The notes beneath the pieces were generated by a model. The model saw only the letters and a program-made list of their open reading frames with translations. It was not told the origin of the DNA and made no database searches. This document shows, one piece after another, positions 51,844 through 63,910 of a DNA stretch of 64,000 nucleotides (its first letter is position 1; each line of letters begins with the position of its first letter). A program made the position numbers and the translations under genes. This DNA comes from Geopseudomonas sagittaria (GTDB lineage: Bacteria; Pseudomonadota; Gammaproteobacteria; Pseudomonadales; Pseudomonadaceae): the NCBI RefSeq assembly GCF_900115715.1, contig NZ_FOXM01000001.1, positions 124,001 through 188,000 of the forward strand, given 5' to 3'.

Positions 51844-54800
51844 TCAGCGTGCGCTGCCCGCAGGTTTGCCGAACAGGCTGATCTGCGGATCCTGCCAGGG
51901 GCCATCGACCCGATATTCGACGCTGGCCACCCTTGAGAGACGATCACCGACCAGCTGGTCGACGATGAACAGCGCCCCGGCCACCGGCGCCGCGCCGGCC
52001 AGCAGCGCGGCCAGGGGCAGGTTGTTGGACAGCGGCAGGGTCACCCGCAGCCGGGCGGCGATGCGGTCCTGGACCATGTCCAGCTGGCCATCCAGCTCCA
52101 GACGGGTGGACGGGCCGTCCAGCACCAGCGGGCCGCGGGTCAGCAGCACGCCGTCGGTGCCGACCAGGCGCCCGTCGATGCTGTCGTAGCTCAGCCCCTT
52201 GCCGAACAGATCGGTAAAGTCCAGGCGCAGGCGCCGACCGATGGAGTTGAAGTTGAGCAGGCCGAAGACCCGCAGCGCCGTGGCACTGCCCTCGACCTCG
52301 AGCAGCTGGCCCTGGCGGGCCTGGGCCTCCAGGCTGCCGCTGAAGTGCTTGAGTCCGGCCATCGCCGGCGAACCCGGCCAGTGGCCGTCGACATCGACCT
52401 GGAAGCTCTTGCTGGTGATGCCCGGCGCATAGCCCCAGGCCAGCAGCACATCGGCCAGCTCGCCGCCGGACAGCCGACCGCGATAATGGGTACGACTGCC
52501 GGCACCGCTACCCTGCCAATCGAGGCTGCCGTCCAGGCGCAGGCCCTGCAGATCGAGATCGAGCTGGTCGAAGCGCGCCCCGTCGGCGCTCGGCCGGCTG
52601 CGGAACTGCCAGCGGCCAAGGCGCTCTTCGCCCAGATACAGGGCATCGATGGTCACATTCATGGCCGGCAGACTGCGCGGGTCGACCTCGCGCAAAGGAT
52701 CGCTGGCCACGATACCGACCGCCTCGCGCTCCGCCTTCGCCAGCGCCGACTCGCGCGGCGGCAGACGCAGGCGCTGCAGCTCGATGCGCAGCGGCGCCGT
52801 GCGGTCCGCTGGCAGCACGGCACTGCCCTTGAGCTGCGGATTGTCCAGCTGCAGGCGCCAGCTCTGCCCGGTGCGACGCAGGCCGACGCTGAGCTGCTCC
52901 AGGCTCAGGCTGCCGGCGCCGAAGCGACCAACGTCCAGTTCCAGCGACTGCAGCAGGCCGCCCAGTCCCTCCCGCTGACCGGGGTCGCCATAGCGTGACT
53001 GCACAGCCTGCCAGGCCAGCCAGTCGAACTCGCTCAGCCGGCCGCGGATGTGCAGGCCGAGCTCGCGAGGCAACTGCGCGGCTTCGCCGCCCAGGCGCAA
53101 CTCGCCGCGGCCAGCCTCCAGCTGGCCAGCCGGCGCGGCAAACCGCAGATTGGCCAGCCCCGCATAGCTCAATGCGTAGCGGCGCTCGACGCCGCTCAGG
53201 GTCATCCGCCAGCTGGCGCTGCGCGCCTCCTCGGCCGGCTTGCCCAGCGGTGCCGGCAGATCGATGCGCGTACCCTGCAGATCCGAGCTGACCCGCAGGC
53301 GACTGGTCTCGCCCTGCAGGTCCAGCCACAGGCGATAGGGCAGCTCGCCGCTGACCGGGATCTGCGCCGGTGGCGCGCCCAGCCAGCTCGCCAGGCGCTC
53401 CACCGCAATGCTGCCGCGGACATCCAGCTGGGTCAGCGGCTTGCCGGCCTGCCCCTGGGCGCGGATCAGCCCGCGCAGCGGGCGGTCGAAGGCGCGGCCG
53501 CGGATGTCCGGCGCACTCAGGCCGCGGGCGCTGTCGTAGCGGAACGCGCCCTTGAGCTGCTGCACCTCCAGCGCCGGTTGCGGCAACTGCAGGCGCGCCC
53601 CCTCGGTGGCAAAGTCGACCACCGCCCCGACCTCGCCGCTGCCACGGGTCAGCGGGATGGCCAGCTGCAGGCGACCGTCCAGCGGGCCCTCGCCCTGCCA
53701 GCCGGCGAAGATCTGGCTGCGCCCGAGCGGGGTCTCCTGCAGGATCTTCAGGCCGTCGCCGAGACTGCTGCGCACCCGGCCGTCGACTTCGAGAGTCGGC
53801 ACCCGCTTGCCGCCGTTCAGTTTCACCAGCGCCTGGACGTCCTCCAGGCGACTGTCCAGCACCCGGGCCGAGGGGGCGCGCACGCGCACGCCGCTGTCCT
53901 CGACGAACACCTCGCCCTCCAGCTGGCGAAGCGGCGGCCAGTCCACCTGGTAGTCCAGCTCGGCGTCGCGCACCTGGAAGTACAGGCCCAGCGCCCGCGC
54001 CCGCGGCGACGCGCCCTTGTTCAGCGAGCCCTGGTAGACGAACATTCCCTGCTCGATCTGACCGCCGCGGATCGCCGTCTTCAACCAGTCGGCCAGGGCC
54101 GGACTGAGCCCGGGCGAGCGGGTCGGCAGGTAGCGCTCGGTGTAGCGCGCCAGGCCCTTGTGCAGGCCGACCTGCAGGTCCATGTAGTCTTCGGCGGCGG
54201 GATCGCGGCGCAGGCGGATCAGCATGTTGCCGGCCAGCTCGCCCTCCTCGCCGGACAGGCGCATCAAGGCACTGGAGAGGGTGAAGGCGTCGGCATCCAG
54301 GCTCCAGTTCAGCCGCGCCCGCGCCGTGCGGTAGCGCCACGGCTCGGCAAACAGGGTGTCGAGATGGAGCATGAAATCGTGGGCATCCAGGCGCAGTTCG
54401 CCACCCGCGAGGGTGCCACTCAGGCTGCCGCTGACGTTGTCCAGCGCCGGCACGGCGTGCCAGGCGCTGACGCCGACCTGCTCCAGGCGCAGGTTGTACT
54501 CGACCTCGGGCAGTCCGTCGCCGCGCGGGCGGATCTCGGCATTCAGGTCGCGCAACCGGCCATGCGGCGCCAGGCTGGCGAGAATCTCCGCGGCCTGCGG
54601 CGGCAAGGGCGCCAGCGCACGGGTCAGCGCGGCCAACGGCGCCAGATTGAGGCGCTCGGCCTGCAGACTCCAGTACGGCTGCTCACCCAGGTGCTGGCGC
54701 AACTGCAACTGGCCGGGATTGAGGCGCTCCTCTGCGAAGCTGCCGGCCAGCTCCTCGACCAGCAGGCGCCAGCCCTGCGTCTCGCGCGCGAAGTGGGCGG

Positions 54801-55695
54801 TCAGCGCCAGATCGGCGAACTCGGCCGGCGGCCGGGCCGCGTGCGCCAGGGTCAGCCGGGGGGCATGCAGGCGGGCCACGGCGCGCTGCGCCTGGCCGCC
54901 GGCCCAGTCCAGCCAGACCTCGCCGCCGGCCTGCAGGCGCGGCAGCTGCCAGTCCGCCGGCAGGCGCTGCGCCAGCCAGGGCGCCCAGTCGCTCTGCGGC
55001 AGGCTGAGATACAGCTGCGCGCTGGCCGCGCGCCAGTCCTCTGGCTGCAGACGCGTCTGCAACTGCCAGCTCAGCGGCTGGCCATCGGGCAGCAGCAGGC
55101 GACCGTCGAGGCGCTGGGCAGCGCCTCCATTGTCGAGGGTCAGACCGACATAATTGAGAGCGAGCACTTCGCCTGTGCGGGTCTGCAGGCTCAACCGGCT
55201 GTCCTGCACCAGTACCTGGCGCGGCGCCAGCAGCAGGCCGAGCAGCCGCGCCGGATCGAGCGGTGGCGCCGCCGGATCGCCGGGGCGCAGGCCCTTGAGG
55301 CGCCAGCGCCCGTCGGCCTCTTCCTGCAGGCCGAGCTGCAGGCCCTGCAGCTCCAGGCGGGCGATGCGCAGGCTGCGCGAACGCAGGCTGGCCAGCACGT
55401 CGGGCACCAGACGCAGCTGGTCCAGGTGCAGCGCCTCGCCGTCCAGCTCTAGCTGCACGTCGCGCAGCAGCAGCAGCGGCGCCAGGCCCTGCCAGCGGCC
55501 TTCCAGCGCACCGACGTGCAGCGGCTGGCCAAGTGCCGCACTGGCCCGGCTTTCCAGCTCGCCGCGATATTCGGCCGCCAGCGGCACCAGCACACGGCCC
55601 AGGCTGACGTACAGCGCCGCCAGCAGCAGCAGCAGCGCCGTCAGGACGAACAGGCCGTCCAGCAACCGGGCGAGCAGGCGGCCGGCGGCGGCCAT
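51844..55695 (-). CDS. yhdP: YhdP family AsmA-like transport protein
   Basis: Very large inner-membrane-anchored protein of 1283 residues with one N-terminal helix (LLDGLFVLTALLLLLAALYVSL) and a long beta-rich periplasmic part (DUF3971/AsmA-like), expected to form a hydrophobic groove. E. coli YhdP moves phospholipids between membranes, redundantly with TamB and YdbH. Fourteen bases downstream of rng, a known neighbour. Confidence 0.94.
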   Translation of the reverse strand: MAAAGRLLARLLDGLFVLTALLLLLAALYVSLGRVLVPLAAEYRGELESRASAALGQPLHVGALEGRWQGLAPLLLLRDVQLELDGEALHLDQLRLVPDVLASLRSRSLRIARLELQGLQLGLQEEADGRWRLKGLRPGDPAAPPLDPARLLGLLLAPRQVLVQDSRLSLQTRTGEVLALNYVGLTLDNGGAAQRLDGRLLLPDGQPLSWQLQTRLQPEDWRAASAQLYLSLPQSDWAPWLAQRLPADWQLPRLQAGGEVWLDWAGGQAQRAVARLHAPRLTLAHAARPPAEFADLALTAHFARETQGWRLLVEELAGSFAEERLNPGQLQLRQHLGEQPYWSLQAERLNLAPLAALTRALAPLPPQAAEILASLAPHGRLRDLNAEIRPRGDGLPEVEYNLRLEQVGVSAWHAVPALDNVSGSLSGTLAGGELRLDAHDFMLHLDTLFAEPWRYRTARARLNWSLDADAFTLSSALMRLSGEEGELAGNMLIRLRRDPAAEDYMDLQVGLHKGLARYTERYLPTRSPGLSPALADWLKTAIRGGQIEQGMFVYQGSLNKGASPRARALGLYFQVRDAELDYQVDWPPLRQLEGEVFVEDSGVRVRAPSARVLDSRLEDVQALVKLNGGKRVPTLEVDGRVRSSLGDGLKILQETPLGRSQIFAGWQGEGPLDGRLQLAIPLTRGSGEVGAVVDFATEGARLQLPQPALEVQQLKGAFRYDSARGLSAPDIRGRAFDRPLRGLIRAQGQAGKPLTQLDVRGSIAVERLASWLGAPPAQIPVSGELPYRLWLDLQGETSRLRVSSDLQGTRIDLPAPLGKPAEEARSASWRMTLSGVERRYALSYAGLANLRFAAPAGQLEAGRGELRLGGEAAQLPRELGLHIRGRLSEFDWLAWQAVQSRYGDPGQREGLGGLLQSLELDVGRFGAGSLSLEQLSVGLRRTGQSWRLQLDNPQLKGSAVLPADRTAPLRIELQRLRLPPRESALAKAEREAVGIVASDPLREVDPRSLPAMNVTIDALYLGEERLGRWQFRSRPSADGARFDQLDLDLQGLRLDGSLDWQGSGAGSRTHYRGRLSGGELADVLLAWGYAPGITSKSFQVDVDGHWPGSPAMAGLKHFSGSLEAQARQGQLLEVEGSATALRVFGLLNFNSIGRRLRLDFTDLFGKGLSYDSIDGRLVGTDGVLLTRGPLVLDGPSTRLELDGQLDMVQDRIAARLRVTLPLSNNLPLAALLAGAAPVAGALFIVDQLVGDRLSRVASVEYRVDGPWQDPQISLFGKPAGSAR

Positions 55696-55709
55696 GTCAG
55701 GCCTCGCCC

Positions 55710-57167
55710 TCAGAGCAGCACCACATCGTACTGCTCCTGGGAGTACTCGCTTTCCACCTGGAAGCGGATCGGCCGGCCGATGAAGGCCTCCAGATCGGCG
55801 ACGTTGCCCGATTCCTCATCCAGCAGGCGGCCGACCACCTTGTCGTTGGCCAGAACCAGGTAGCCCTCGGCCTGGTAGGCGCGCGCCTCGCGGAGGATCT
55901 CGCGGAAGATCTCGTAGCAGACGGTTTCCGCGGTCTTCAGCTGGCCGCGGCCCTGGCAGCTCGGGCAGGGCTCGCAGAGCACCTGCTGCAGGCTCTCGCG
56001 GGTGCGCTTGCGGGTCATCTGCACCAGGCCCAGCTCGGTGATGCCGATGATGTTGGTCTTGGCGTGGTCGCGTTCGAGGATCTTCTCCAGGGTGCGCAGC
56101 ACCTGGCGGCGGTGCTCCTCGTCTTCCATGTCGATGAAGTCGATGATGATGATGCCGCCGAGGTTGCGCAGGCGCAGCTGGCGGGCGATCGCCGTGGCCG
56201 CCTCGAGGTTGGTCTTGAAGATGGTTTCCTCGAGGTTGCGGTGGCCGACGAAGGCACCGGTGTTGACGTCGATGGTGGTCATCGCCTCGGCCGGATCGAC
56301 GATCAGGTAGCCGCCGGACTTGAGCAGCACCTTGCGCTCCAGTGCCTTCTGGATCTCGTCTTCGACGCCGTACAGGTCGAAGATCGGCCGCTCGCCGGGA
56401 TAGTGCTCGAGGCGGTCGGACACTTCCGGCATCAGCTCGCCGACGAACAGGCCGACCTTCTGGAAGGTCTCCCGCGAGTCGATGCGGATCTTCTCGGTAC
56501 GCGGGCTGACCAGATCGCGCAGGGTGCGCAGGGCCAGCGACAGATCCTCGTAGATCACCGACGGCGCCGGTGCGCTCTGCGTCTGCGCGCCGATCTGCTC
56601 CCACAGGCGGCGCAGGTAGCGGATGTCGGCAAGGATCTCGTCGGCCCCGGCCCCTTCGGCCGCGGTGCGCAGGATGAAGCCGCCCTGGTTCTCGATGCCC
56701 TCGGCGGCCACGCAGTCGGCGACCACCTGCTTGAGCCGCTCGCGCTCGACCTCGCCCTCGATCTTCAGCGAGATGCCGACGTGGCGGGTGCGCGGCATGT
56801 ACACCAGATAGCGCGAGGGAATCGACAGCTGGGTGGTCAGCCGCGCGCCCTTGCTGCCGATCGGATCCTTGGTCACCTGCACCACCAGGCTCTGGCCCTC
56901 GTGCACCAGGGCGCTGATGCTTTCCACCGCGCTGCCTTCGCGGGTGGAGATTTCCGAGGCATGGATGAAGGCCGCCCGCTCCAGGCCGATGTCGATGAAG
57001 GCTGCCTGCATGCCCGGCAGCACGCGGACCACCTTGCCCTTGTAGATGTTGCCGACGATGCCGCGGCGCTGGGTGCGCTCGACGTGCACTTCCTGCAGCA
57101 CACCGTTTTCCACCACCGCCACACGCGACTCCATGGGGGTGATGTTGATCAGGATCTCTTCGCTCAT
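55710..57167 (-). CDS. rng: Ribonuclease G
   Basis: Endoribonuclease related to the catalytic half of RNase E, matures the 5' end of 16S rRNA and cuts some mRNAs. The 485 residues have an S1-like region (GNIYKGKVVRVLPGMQAAFIDIG), catalytic aspartates D300 (TTIDVNTG) and D343 (IIDFIDMED), and the Zn-link CEPCPSCQG. Cotranscribed with mreBCD-maf upstream and yhdP downstream. Confidence 0.97.
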   Translation of the reverse strand: MSEEILINITPMESRVAVVENGVLQEVHVERTQRRGIVGNIYKGKVVRVLPGMQAAFIDIGLERAAFIHASEISTREGSAVESISALVHEGQSLVVQVTKDPIGSKGARLTTQLSIPSRYLVYMPRTRHVGISLKIEGEVERERLKQVVADCVAAEGIENQGGFILRTAAEGAGADEILADIRYLRRLWEQIGAQTQSAPAPSVIYEDLSLALRTLRDLVSPRTEKIRIDSRETFQKVGLFVGELMPEVSDRLEHYPGERPIFDLYGVEDEIQKALERKVLLKSGGYLIVDPAEAMTTIDVNTGAFVGHRNLEETIFKTNLEAATAIARQLRLRNLGGIIIIDFIDMEDEEHRRQVLRTLEKILERDHAKTNIIGITELGLVQMTRKRTRESLQQVLCEPCPSCQGRGQLKTAETVCYEIFREILREARAYQAEGYLVLANDKVVGRLLDEESGNVADLEAFIGRPIRFQVESEYSQEQYDVVLL

Positions 57168-57211
57168 CTAGTTATCGTTCTCGTGGCGGGGAAACGGCCG
57201 GGCAGCGCGAC

Positions 57212-57805
57212 TCAGGCGCCGGCGTCGGGCTGCCAGCAGGCGATGCCGAACTCGCCCAGCAGGGCGGCGGTCTCGGCCAGCGGCAGGCCGACTACCGCGG
57301 AATAGCTGCCTTCCAGACGGTCGACGAAGATCGCCGCCAGGCCCTGGATGGCGTAACCGCCGGCCTTGTCCAGCGGCTCGCCGGTATTCCAGTATGCCTG
57401 CTGTTCGGCCGGGGCGATTGGGCGAAAGTGCACACGGCTGCTCACTACCCGCGCCTCGCAGCGCGTGCCGTCGCTCACCGCCACCGCGGTGAGCACCTCG
57501 TGATTGCGTCCCGACAGCGCGGCGAGCATCGCCAGGCCATCGGCGCGATCCTGCGGCTTGCCGAGGATGCGCCCGTCGAGCACCACCGCGGTATCGGCGC
57601 CGAGCACGCAGACCTCGCCAAGCCCCAGCGCGGCCAGACCGGCAACGGCCTTGGCCCGCGCCAGGCGCTCGACGTAGGCGACCGGCGTTTCGTCGGGCAG
57701 TACGCTTTCGTCGATGGGCGCGTCGATGCGTCGATGCGGCACGCCGATCTGCAGCAGCAGTTCGCGGCGGCGCGGCGAGGCGGAAGCGAGGTAGAGCGGG
57801 CTCAC
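57212..57805 (-). CDS. maf: Nucleoside triphosphate pyrophosphatase Maf (YhdE type)
   Basis: House-cleaning pyrophosphatase acting on dTTP/UTP and modified bases. The 197-residue protein starts at GTG 57805 with GGGAGGG upstream. Motifs: [11 protein letters not shown] and the ADT motif ([18 protein letters not shown]). Follows mreD by 46 bp, a classic neighbour. Confidence 0.96.
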   Translation of the reverse strand: MSPLYLASASPRRRELLLQIGVPHRRIDAPIDESVLPDETPVAYVERLARAKAVAGLAALGLGEVCVLGADTAVVLDGRILGKPQDRADGLAMLAALSGRNHEVLTAVAVSDGTRCEARVVSSRVHFRPIAPAEQQAYWNTGEPLDKAGGYAIQGLAAIFVDRLEGSYSAVVGLPLAETAALLGEFGIACWQPDAGA

Positions 57806-57851
57806 GTGCGATATCCCTCCCGGAACGTGAATGGCGAAGGCCCGGAGGGGC

Positions 57852-58343
57852 TCAGTAGACGTTCAGCCGCTGGCTGAACCAGCGCATGACGGTGAACACC
57901 CAGGGCCACAGCAAGGCACTGACCAGCGCCGGAAAGAGGAACAGCAGGGTCGGCGGACGATTGCCGGTCAGGGTATTGAGCCACAGCTGGACCAGCTGGG
58001 CCAGACCGAACACCACCAGCAACACCAGGCTCTGCTGCCAGACCGGGAACATGCGCAGGCGCTGATGCAGCGACATCAGCATGAACACGATCAGCGCCAG
58101 CACCAGGGCATTCTGCCCCAGTGGCGTACCGTAGAGCACGTCGGCGGCCAGACCGAGCAGCCAGACGCGGGTCATGCCGACCCGCTGGGGGGCGGCCAGC
58201 GACCAGTAGCCGATCACCAGTCCCAGCCACAGCGGCCGGCCGACGCTCATGAACTCGGGCATCGGCGCCACGCTGAGCAGCAGGCCGATCACCAGGCTGA
58301 ACCAGACGAACCAGCCATTGCGGGAACGGATGTTACCCACCAT
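57852..58343 (-). CDS. mreD: Rod shape-determining protein MreD
   Basis: Polytopic inner-membrane protein of the elongasome, 163 residues with about five transmembrane helices (e.g. [32 protein letters not shown]). Overlaps mreC by one base (TGATG). Sequence is poorly conserved; the call rests on topology and position. Confidence 0.95.
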   Translation of the reverse strand: MVGNIRSRNGWFVWFSLVIGLLLSVAPMPEFMSVGRPLWLGLVIGYWSLAAPQRVGMTRVWLLGLAADVLYGTPLGQNALVLALIVFMLMSLHQRLRMFPVWQQSLVLLVVFGLAQLVQLWLNTLTGNRPPTLLFLFPALVSALLWPWVFTVMRWFSQRLNVY

Positions 58344-59329
58344 CAGTGTGCTCCTTCGGCGGCTACGGGCGGCGCCCCAGGCGGCGCCGGCGCGTCCGTG
58401 GCGGCCGGTGGCGGCGCACTCGCAGCGGGAACCGCAGCGTCGGCCGCTGCACCCGCTGCGGGGGCTGGCCCCGCCGCCGGCGCACCGCCGGCGGCGGCCT
58501 CGCGATCGGCGGCCTCCTGGGCCAGCGCCGCATCGACGGCGCGCTGCTCCGGCGAGCGCCGATCGCTGAACACCAGCAGCAGGTAGCGGCTGCGGTTGAG
58601 ACGGGCGGTGGGTAGCGCACGCACCACGGCGAAGGGCTGGCCGGAGTCGTGGTTCACTTCCTTGACTGTCGCCACCGGATAGCCGGCCGGGAAGCGCTGA
58701 TCGAGGCCGGAACTGACCAGCAGGTCGCCCTCTTTGATGTCGGCGGTATCGGCCACATGGCGCAGCTCGAGCTGCTCGGGGTTGCCGGTGCCGGCGGCGA
58801 TGGCGCGCAGGCCGTTGCGATTGACCTGCACGGGAATGCTGTGGGTGGTATCGGTGAGCAGCAGCACGCGCGCGGCGTAGGGCATCACCTCGACCACCTG
58901 GCCCATCAGGCCGAGAGCATCGAGCACCGGCTGACCGAGAAACACGCCATCCTTCTCGCCCTTGTCGATCAGGATGCGATGGGTGAAGGGATTGGGGTCG
59001 ATGCCGATCAGCTCGCTGACCAGCACCTGCTCGTCGACCAGCGCCGCCGAGTTGAGCAGCTCGCGCAGGCGCACGTTCTGCTCGGTGAGGGTGGCCAGCT
59101 TCTGCAGGCGACGCTGCAGCAGCAGCGCCTCGGCCTTGAGCTTCTCGTTTTCGGCGATCAGCTCGTCACGGCTGCTGAACTGCTGGCTGACCCCCTCCCA
59201 CAGGCGCAGCGGCCGCTCGGCCAGCCAGTAGAAGGGGGTGAGCACCTGCGCCATGTGGCTGCGCAGCGGCTTGAGCACATCGAAGCGGGCGTCCACGACC
59301 ATCAGCGCGATCGACAGGACGATCAGCAC
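58343..59329 (-). CDS. mreC: Rod shape-determining protein MreC (start uncertain)
   Basis: Inner-membrane protein that links MreB to PBP2 in the elongasome. The first usable start in frame is GTG at 59329 (328 residues). However, the same frame stays open to 59377 and encodes IKPLFAKGPALGIRLL, which resembles the conserved MreC N-terminus, starting with a rare ATC codon. An in-frame TGA lies two codons upstream of that ATC, after a GGGGTGA run. GTG 59329 would begin inside the first transmembrane helix. The C-terminal ~65 residues are Ala/Pro-rich and likely disordered. Confidence 0.92.
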   Translation of the reverse strand: MLIVLSIALMVVDARFDVLKPLRSHMAQVLTPFYWLAERPLRLWEGVSQQFSSRDELIAENEKLKAEALLLQRRLQKLATLTEQNVRLRELLNSAALVDEQVLVSELIGIDPNPFTHRILIDKGEKDGVFLGQPVLDALGLMGQVVEVMPYAARVLLLTDTTHSIPVQVNRNGLRAIAAGTGNPEQLELRHVADTADIKEGDLLVSSGLDQRFPAGYPVATVKEVNHDSGQPFAVVRALPTARLNRSRYLLLVFSDRRSPEQRAVDAALAQEAADREAAAGGAPAAGPAPAAGAAADAAVPAASAPPPAATDAPAPPGAPPVAAEGAH

Positions 59330-59409
59330 CAGCAGGCGGATGCCCAGCGCGGGGCCCTTGGCAAAAAGCGGTTTGATGGCTCACCCCGGCATCAGGTGCT
59401 GCCCACCGA

Positions 59410-60627
<1,218 letters not shown>

Positions 60628-60658
60628 TCATTCGTCGCCTTTCCGCTGGAGACACCTG

Positions 60659-60946
60659 ATGGCGCTCGAACGCTCCGACGTGGAAAAGATCGCCCACCTG
60701 GCCCGCCTGGGGTTGGCCGAGGTCGAGATTCCGCGCACCACCGAGACCCTCAACAACATCCTCGGCCTGATCGACCAGATGCAGGCGGTCGACACCGACG
60801 GCATCGAGCCGCTGGCCCACCCGCTGGAAGCCACCCAGCGCCTGCGCGCCGACGTGGTGACCGAGACCAACCGTCGCGACGCCTACCAGGCCATCGCCCC
60901 GGCCGTGGAAAACGGTCTGTATCTGGTTCCCAAGGTGATCGAGTGA
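60659..60946 (+). CDS. gatC: Aspartyl/glutamyl-tRNA amidotransferase subunit GatC
   Basis: Small stabilising subunit of GatCAB, which converts misacylated Asp-tRNA-Asn (and/or Glu-tRNA-Gln) to the correct amide form; 95 residues. Start ATG has GGAGAC upstream. Conserved start [17 protein letters not shown]. Stop overlaps the gatA ATG (TGATG). A divergent mreB lies upstream. Confidence 0.97.
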   Translation: MALERSDVEKIAHLARLGLAEVEIPRTTETLNNILGLIDQMQAVDTDGIEPLAHPLEATQRLRADVVTETNRRDAYQAIAPAVENGLYLVPKVIE

Positions 60947-62397
60947 TGCATCAACTGACTCTGGCGCAAATCGCCCGCGGCCTGGCCGCCAAGGACTTCT
61001 CCGCCGTCGAACTGAGCACGGCCCTGCTGGCGCGCATCGCGGCGCTCGACCCGCAGCTCAACAGCTTCATCACCGTCACCGCCGACCAGGCGCTGGCCCA
61101 GGCCGCCGCCGCCGACGCGCGCCGCGCCGCCGGCGAGAGCGGCGCCCTGCTCGGCGCGCCGATCGCCCACAAGGACCTGTTCTGCACCGAGGGCGTGCTG
61201 ACCACCTGCGCCTCGAAGATCCTCCATAACTTCAAGGCACCCTACGACGCCACCGTGGTGGCCAAGCTCGCCGCCGCCGGCACGGTCAGCCTCGGCAAGC
61301 TGAACATGGACGAGTTCGCCATGGGCTCGGCCAACGAGTCCAGCCACTACGGCGCGGTGAAGAATCCGTGGAACCTTGAGCGCGTGCCCGGCGGCTCCTC
61401 CGGCGGTTCGGCGGCTGCCGTGGCCGCCCGTCTGATTCCCGCCGCCACCGGCACCGACACCGGCGGCTCGATCCGCCAGCCGGCGGCGCTGACCAACCTC
61501 ACCGGCCTCAAGCCGACCTACGGTCGCGTGTCGCGCTGGGGCATGATCGCCTACGCCTCCAGCCTCGACCAGGGCGGCCCGATCGCCCGCAGCGCCGAGG
61601 ACTGCGCCCTGCTGCTGGCCGGCATGGCCGGCTTCGACGCCAAGGACTCCACCTGCGTCGACGTCCCGGTGGACGACTACCTGGCCGAGCTGAACCAGCC
61701 GCTGGCCGGCCTGCGCATCGGCCTGCCCAGGGAGTACTTCGGCGCCGGCCTCGACAGCCGCATCGCTGCTGCCGTACTCGCCGTCGTGGAAGAGCTGAAG
61801 AAGCTCGGTGCCAGCGTGAAAGAGATTTCCCTGCCGAACACGCAGCACGCGATCCCCGCCTACTACGTGATCGCCCCGGCCGAGGCCAGCTCCAACCTGT
61901 CGCGCTTCGACGGCGTGCGCTTCGGCTACCGCTGCGAGAACCCGGTCAACCTCGAGGACCTGTACAAGCGCTCGCGCGGCGAGGGCTTCGGCGCCGAAGT
62001 GCAGCGGCGCATCATGGTCGGCACCTACGCGCTGTCCGCCGGCTACTACGACGCCTACTACCTGAAGGCGCAGAAAATCCGCCGGCTGATCAAGAACGAC
62101 TTCGTCGCCGCGTTCGACGAGGTCGACCTGATCGTCGGCCCAACCACGCCGAACCCGGCCTGGAAGCTCGGCGAGAAGAGCAGCGATCCGGTGTCGGCCT
62201 ACCTGGAAGACATCTACACCATCACCGCCAACCTCGCCGGCGTTCCCGGCCTGTCCATGCCGGCCGGCTTCGTCGACGGCCTGCCGATCGGCGTGCAGCT
62301 GCTGGCGCCGTATTTCCAGGAGGCGCGCCTGCTCAACGTGGCGCACCAGTACCAGCAGGTGAGCGACTGGCACACCCGCGCCCCGGCCGGATTCTGA
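60946..62397 (+). CDS. gatA: Aspartyl/glutamyl-tRNA amidotransferase subunit GatA
   Basis: Glutaminase subunit that releases ammonia for transamidation; 483 residues in the amidase-signature family. Triad residues are K76 (AHKDLF), S151 ([10 protein letters not shown]) and S175 ([11 protein letters not shown]). The longer frame to 60541 is antisense-type noise through gatC. Its start overlaps gatC, and gatB follows after 11 bases. Confidence 0.98.
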   Translation: MHQLTLAQIARGLAAKDFSAVELSTALLARIAALDPQLNSFITVTADQALAQAAAADARRAAGESGALLGAPIAHKDLFCTEGVLTTCASKILHNFKAPYDATVVAKLAAAGTVSLGKLNMDEFAMGSANESSHYGAVKNPWNLERVPGGSSGGSAAAVAARLIPAATGTDTGGSIRQPAALTNLTGLKPTYGRVSRWGMIAYASSLDQGGPIARSAEDCALLLAGMAGFDAKDSTCVDVPVDDYLAELNQPLAGLRIGLPREYFGAGLDSRIAAAVLAVVEELKKLGASVKEISLPNTQHAIPAYYVIAPAEASSNLSRFDGVRFGYRCENPVNLEDLYKRSRGEGFGAEVQRRIMVGTYALSAGYYDAYYLKAQKIRRLIKNDFVAAFDEVDLIVGPTTPNPAWKLGEKSSDPVSAYLEDIYTITANLAGVPGLSMPAGFVDGLPIGVQLLAPYFQEARLLNVAHQYQQVSDWHTRAPAGF

Positions 62398-62408
62398 GGA
62401 CGATACAC

Positions 62409-63857
62409 ATGCAATGGGAAACCGTGATCGGGCTGGAAATCCACGCCCAGCTCAGCACCCGCTCGAAGATTTTCTCCGGTAGCGCCACCACCTTCGGCGC
62501 CGAACCGAACACCCAGGCCAGTCTGGTCGATCTGGGCATGCCCGGCACCCTGCCGGTGCTCAACGCCGAAGCGGTGCGCATGGCCTGCCAGTTCGGCCTG
62601 GCGATCGACGCCGAGATCGCCGCCAGCAACGTCTTCGCGCGCAAGAACTACTTCTACCCCGACCTGCCCAAGGGCTACCAGACCAGCCAGATGGACCACC
62701 CCATCGTCGGCAAGGGCTTCCTCGACATCACCCTGGAAGACGGCACCAGCAAGCGCATCGGCATCACCCGCGCGCACCTGGAAGAGGACGCCGGCAAGAG
62801 CCTGCACGAAGACTTCCACGGCATGACCGGCATCGACCTCAACCGCGCCGGCACGCCGCTGCTGGAGATCGTCTCCGAGCCGGACATCCGCTCGGCCAAG
62901 GAAGCGGTCGCCTACGTCAAGGCGATCCACGCCCTGGTGCGCTACCTGGGCATCTGCGACGGCAACATGGCCGAAGGCTCGCTGCGCTGCGACTGCAACG
63001 TCTCGGTGCGCCCCAAGGGCCAGGCCGCGTTCGGCACCCGCGCCGAGATCAAGAACGTCAACTCGTTCCGCTTCATCGAGAAGGCGATCAACTTCGAGGT
63101 GCAGCGGCAGATCGAGCTGATCGAAGACGGCGGTACGGTGGTGCAGGAAACCCGCCTGTACGACCCCAACAAGGACCAGACGCGCTCGATGCGCAGCAAG
63201 GAGGAAGCCAACGACTACCGCTACTTCCCCTGCCCCGACCTGCTGCCGGTAGTGATCGAGCGCAGCTTCCTCGAGGAAATCCGTGCCGGGCTGCCGGAGC
63301 TGCCGGTGCAGAAGCGCGAGCGCTTCGAGCGCGAGTTCGCCCTGTCGGCCTACGACGCCAGCGTGCTGTCCGCCAGCCGCGAACTGGCCGACTACTTCGA
63401 GGCCGTGCTCGCGGTCTGCGGCGACGCCAAGCTGGCCGCCAACTGGGTGATGGGCGAGCTGTCCAGCCTGCTCAACAAGGACAACCTGGAAATCGACCAG
63501 TCGCCGGTGTCCGCCGCACAGCTGGGCGGCCTGATCCTGCGCATCAAGGACAACACCATCTCCGGCAAGATCGCCAAGATGGTGTTCGAGGCCCTGGCCG
63601 CCGGCGAAGGCGCCAGCGCCGATGAGGTCATCGAGAAGAAGGGCCTCAAGCAGGTCACCGACTCCGGCGCCATCGAGGCGATGCTCGACGAGGTGCTGGC
63701 CGCCAACGCCGAGCAAGTCGAGCAGTACCGCGCCAGCGACGAAGCCAAGCGCGGCAAGATGTTCGGCTTCTTCGTCGGCCAGGCGATGAAGGCCTCCAAG
63801 GGCAAGGCCAACCCCGGCCAGGTGAACCAATTGCTCAAGCAGAAGCTCGAAGGGTAA
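62409..63857 (+). CDS. gatB: Aspartyl/glutamyl-tRNA amidotransferase subunit GatB
   Basis: tRNA-binding, kinase-like subunit of GatCAB; 482 residues. The start [20 protein letters not shown] is the universal GatB signature, and the C-terminal YqeY-like tail ends [18 protein letters not shown]. Last gene of gatCAB; a hairpin follows. Confidence 0.98.
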   Translation: MQWETVIGLEIHAQLSTRSKIFSGSATTFGAEPNTQASLVDLGMPGTLPVLNAEAVRMACQFGLAIDAEIAASNVFARKNYFYPDLPKGYQTSQMDHPIVGKGFLDITLEDGTSKRIGITRAHLEEDAGKSLHEDFHGMTGIDLNRAGTPLLEIVSEPDIRSAKEAVAYVKAIHALVRYLGICDGNMAEGSLRCDCNVSVRPKGQAAFGTRAEIKNVNSFRFIEKAINFEVQRQIELIEDGGTVVQETRLYDPNKDQTRSMRSKEEANDYRYFPCPDLLPVVIERSFLEEIRAGLPELPVQKRERFEREFALSAYDASVLSASRELADYFEAVLAVCGDAKLAANWVMGELSSLLNKDNLEIDQSPVSAAQLGGLILRIKDNTISGKIAKMVFEALAAGEGASADEVIEKKGLKQVTDSGAIEAMLDEVLAANAEQVEQYRASDEAKRGKMFGFFVGQAMKASKGKANPGQVNQLLKQKLEG

Positions 63858-63865
63858 GCCAACGC

Positions 63866-63889
63866 CAACGCCGGGTTCGCCCGGCGTTG
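63866..63889 (+). terminator. Hairpin downstream of gatB
   Basis: CAACGCCGGG-TTCG-CCCGGCGTTG stem-loop 9 bases after the gatB stop. The flank (TGTGCC) is not a U-run, so termination may be incomplete into the next gene. Confidence 0.6.
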
Positions 63890-63910
63890 TGCCATCTACA
63901 GGTATCCCCG

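Noticed and set aside
53050-55452. Plus-strand open frame of 800 codons opposite yhdP
   Set aside because: Composition (Ala/Gln/Arg) and position mark it as an antisense frame of a GC-rich gene.
62214-63830. Minus-strand open frame of 538 codons opposite gatB
   Set aside because: Antisense to gatB, low-complexity composition, no family.
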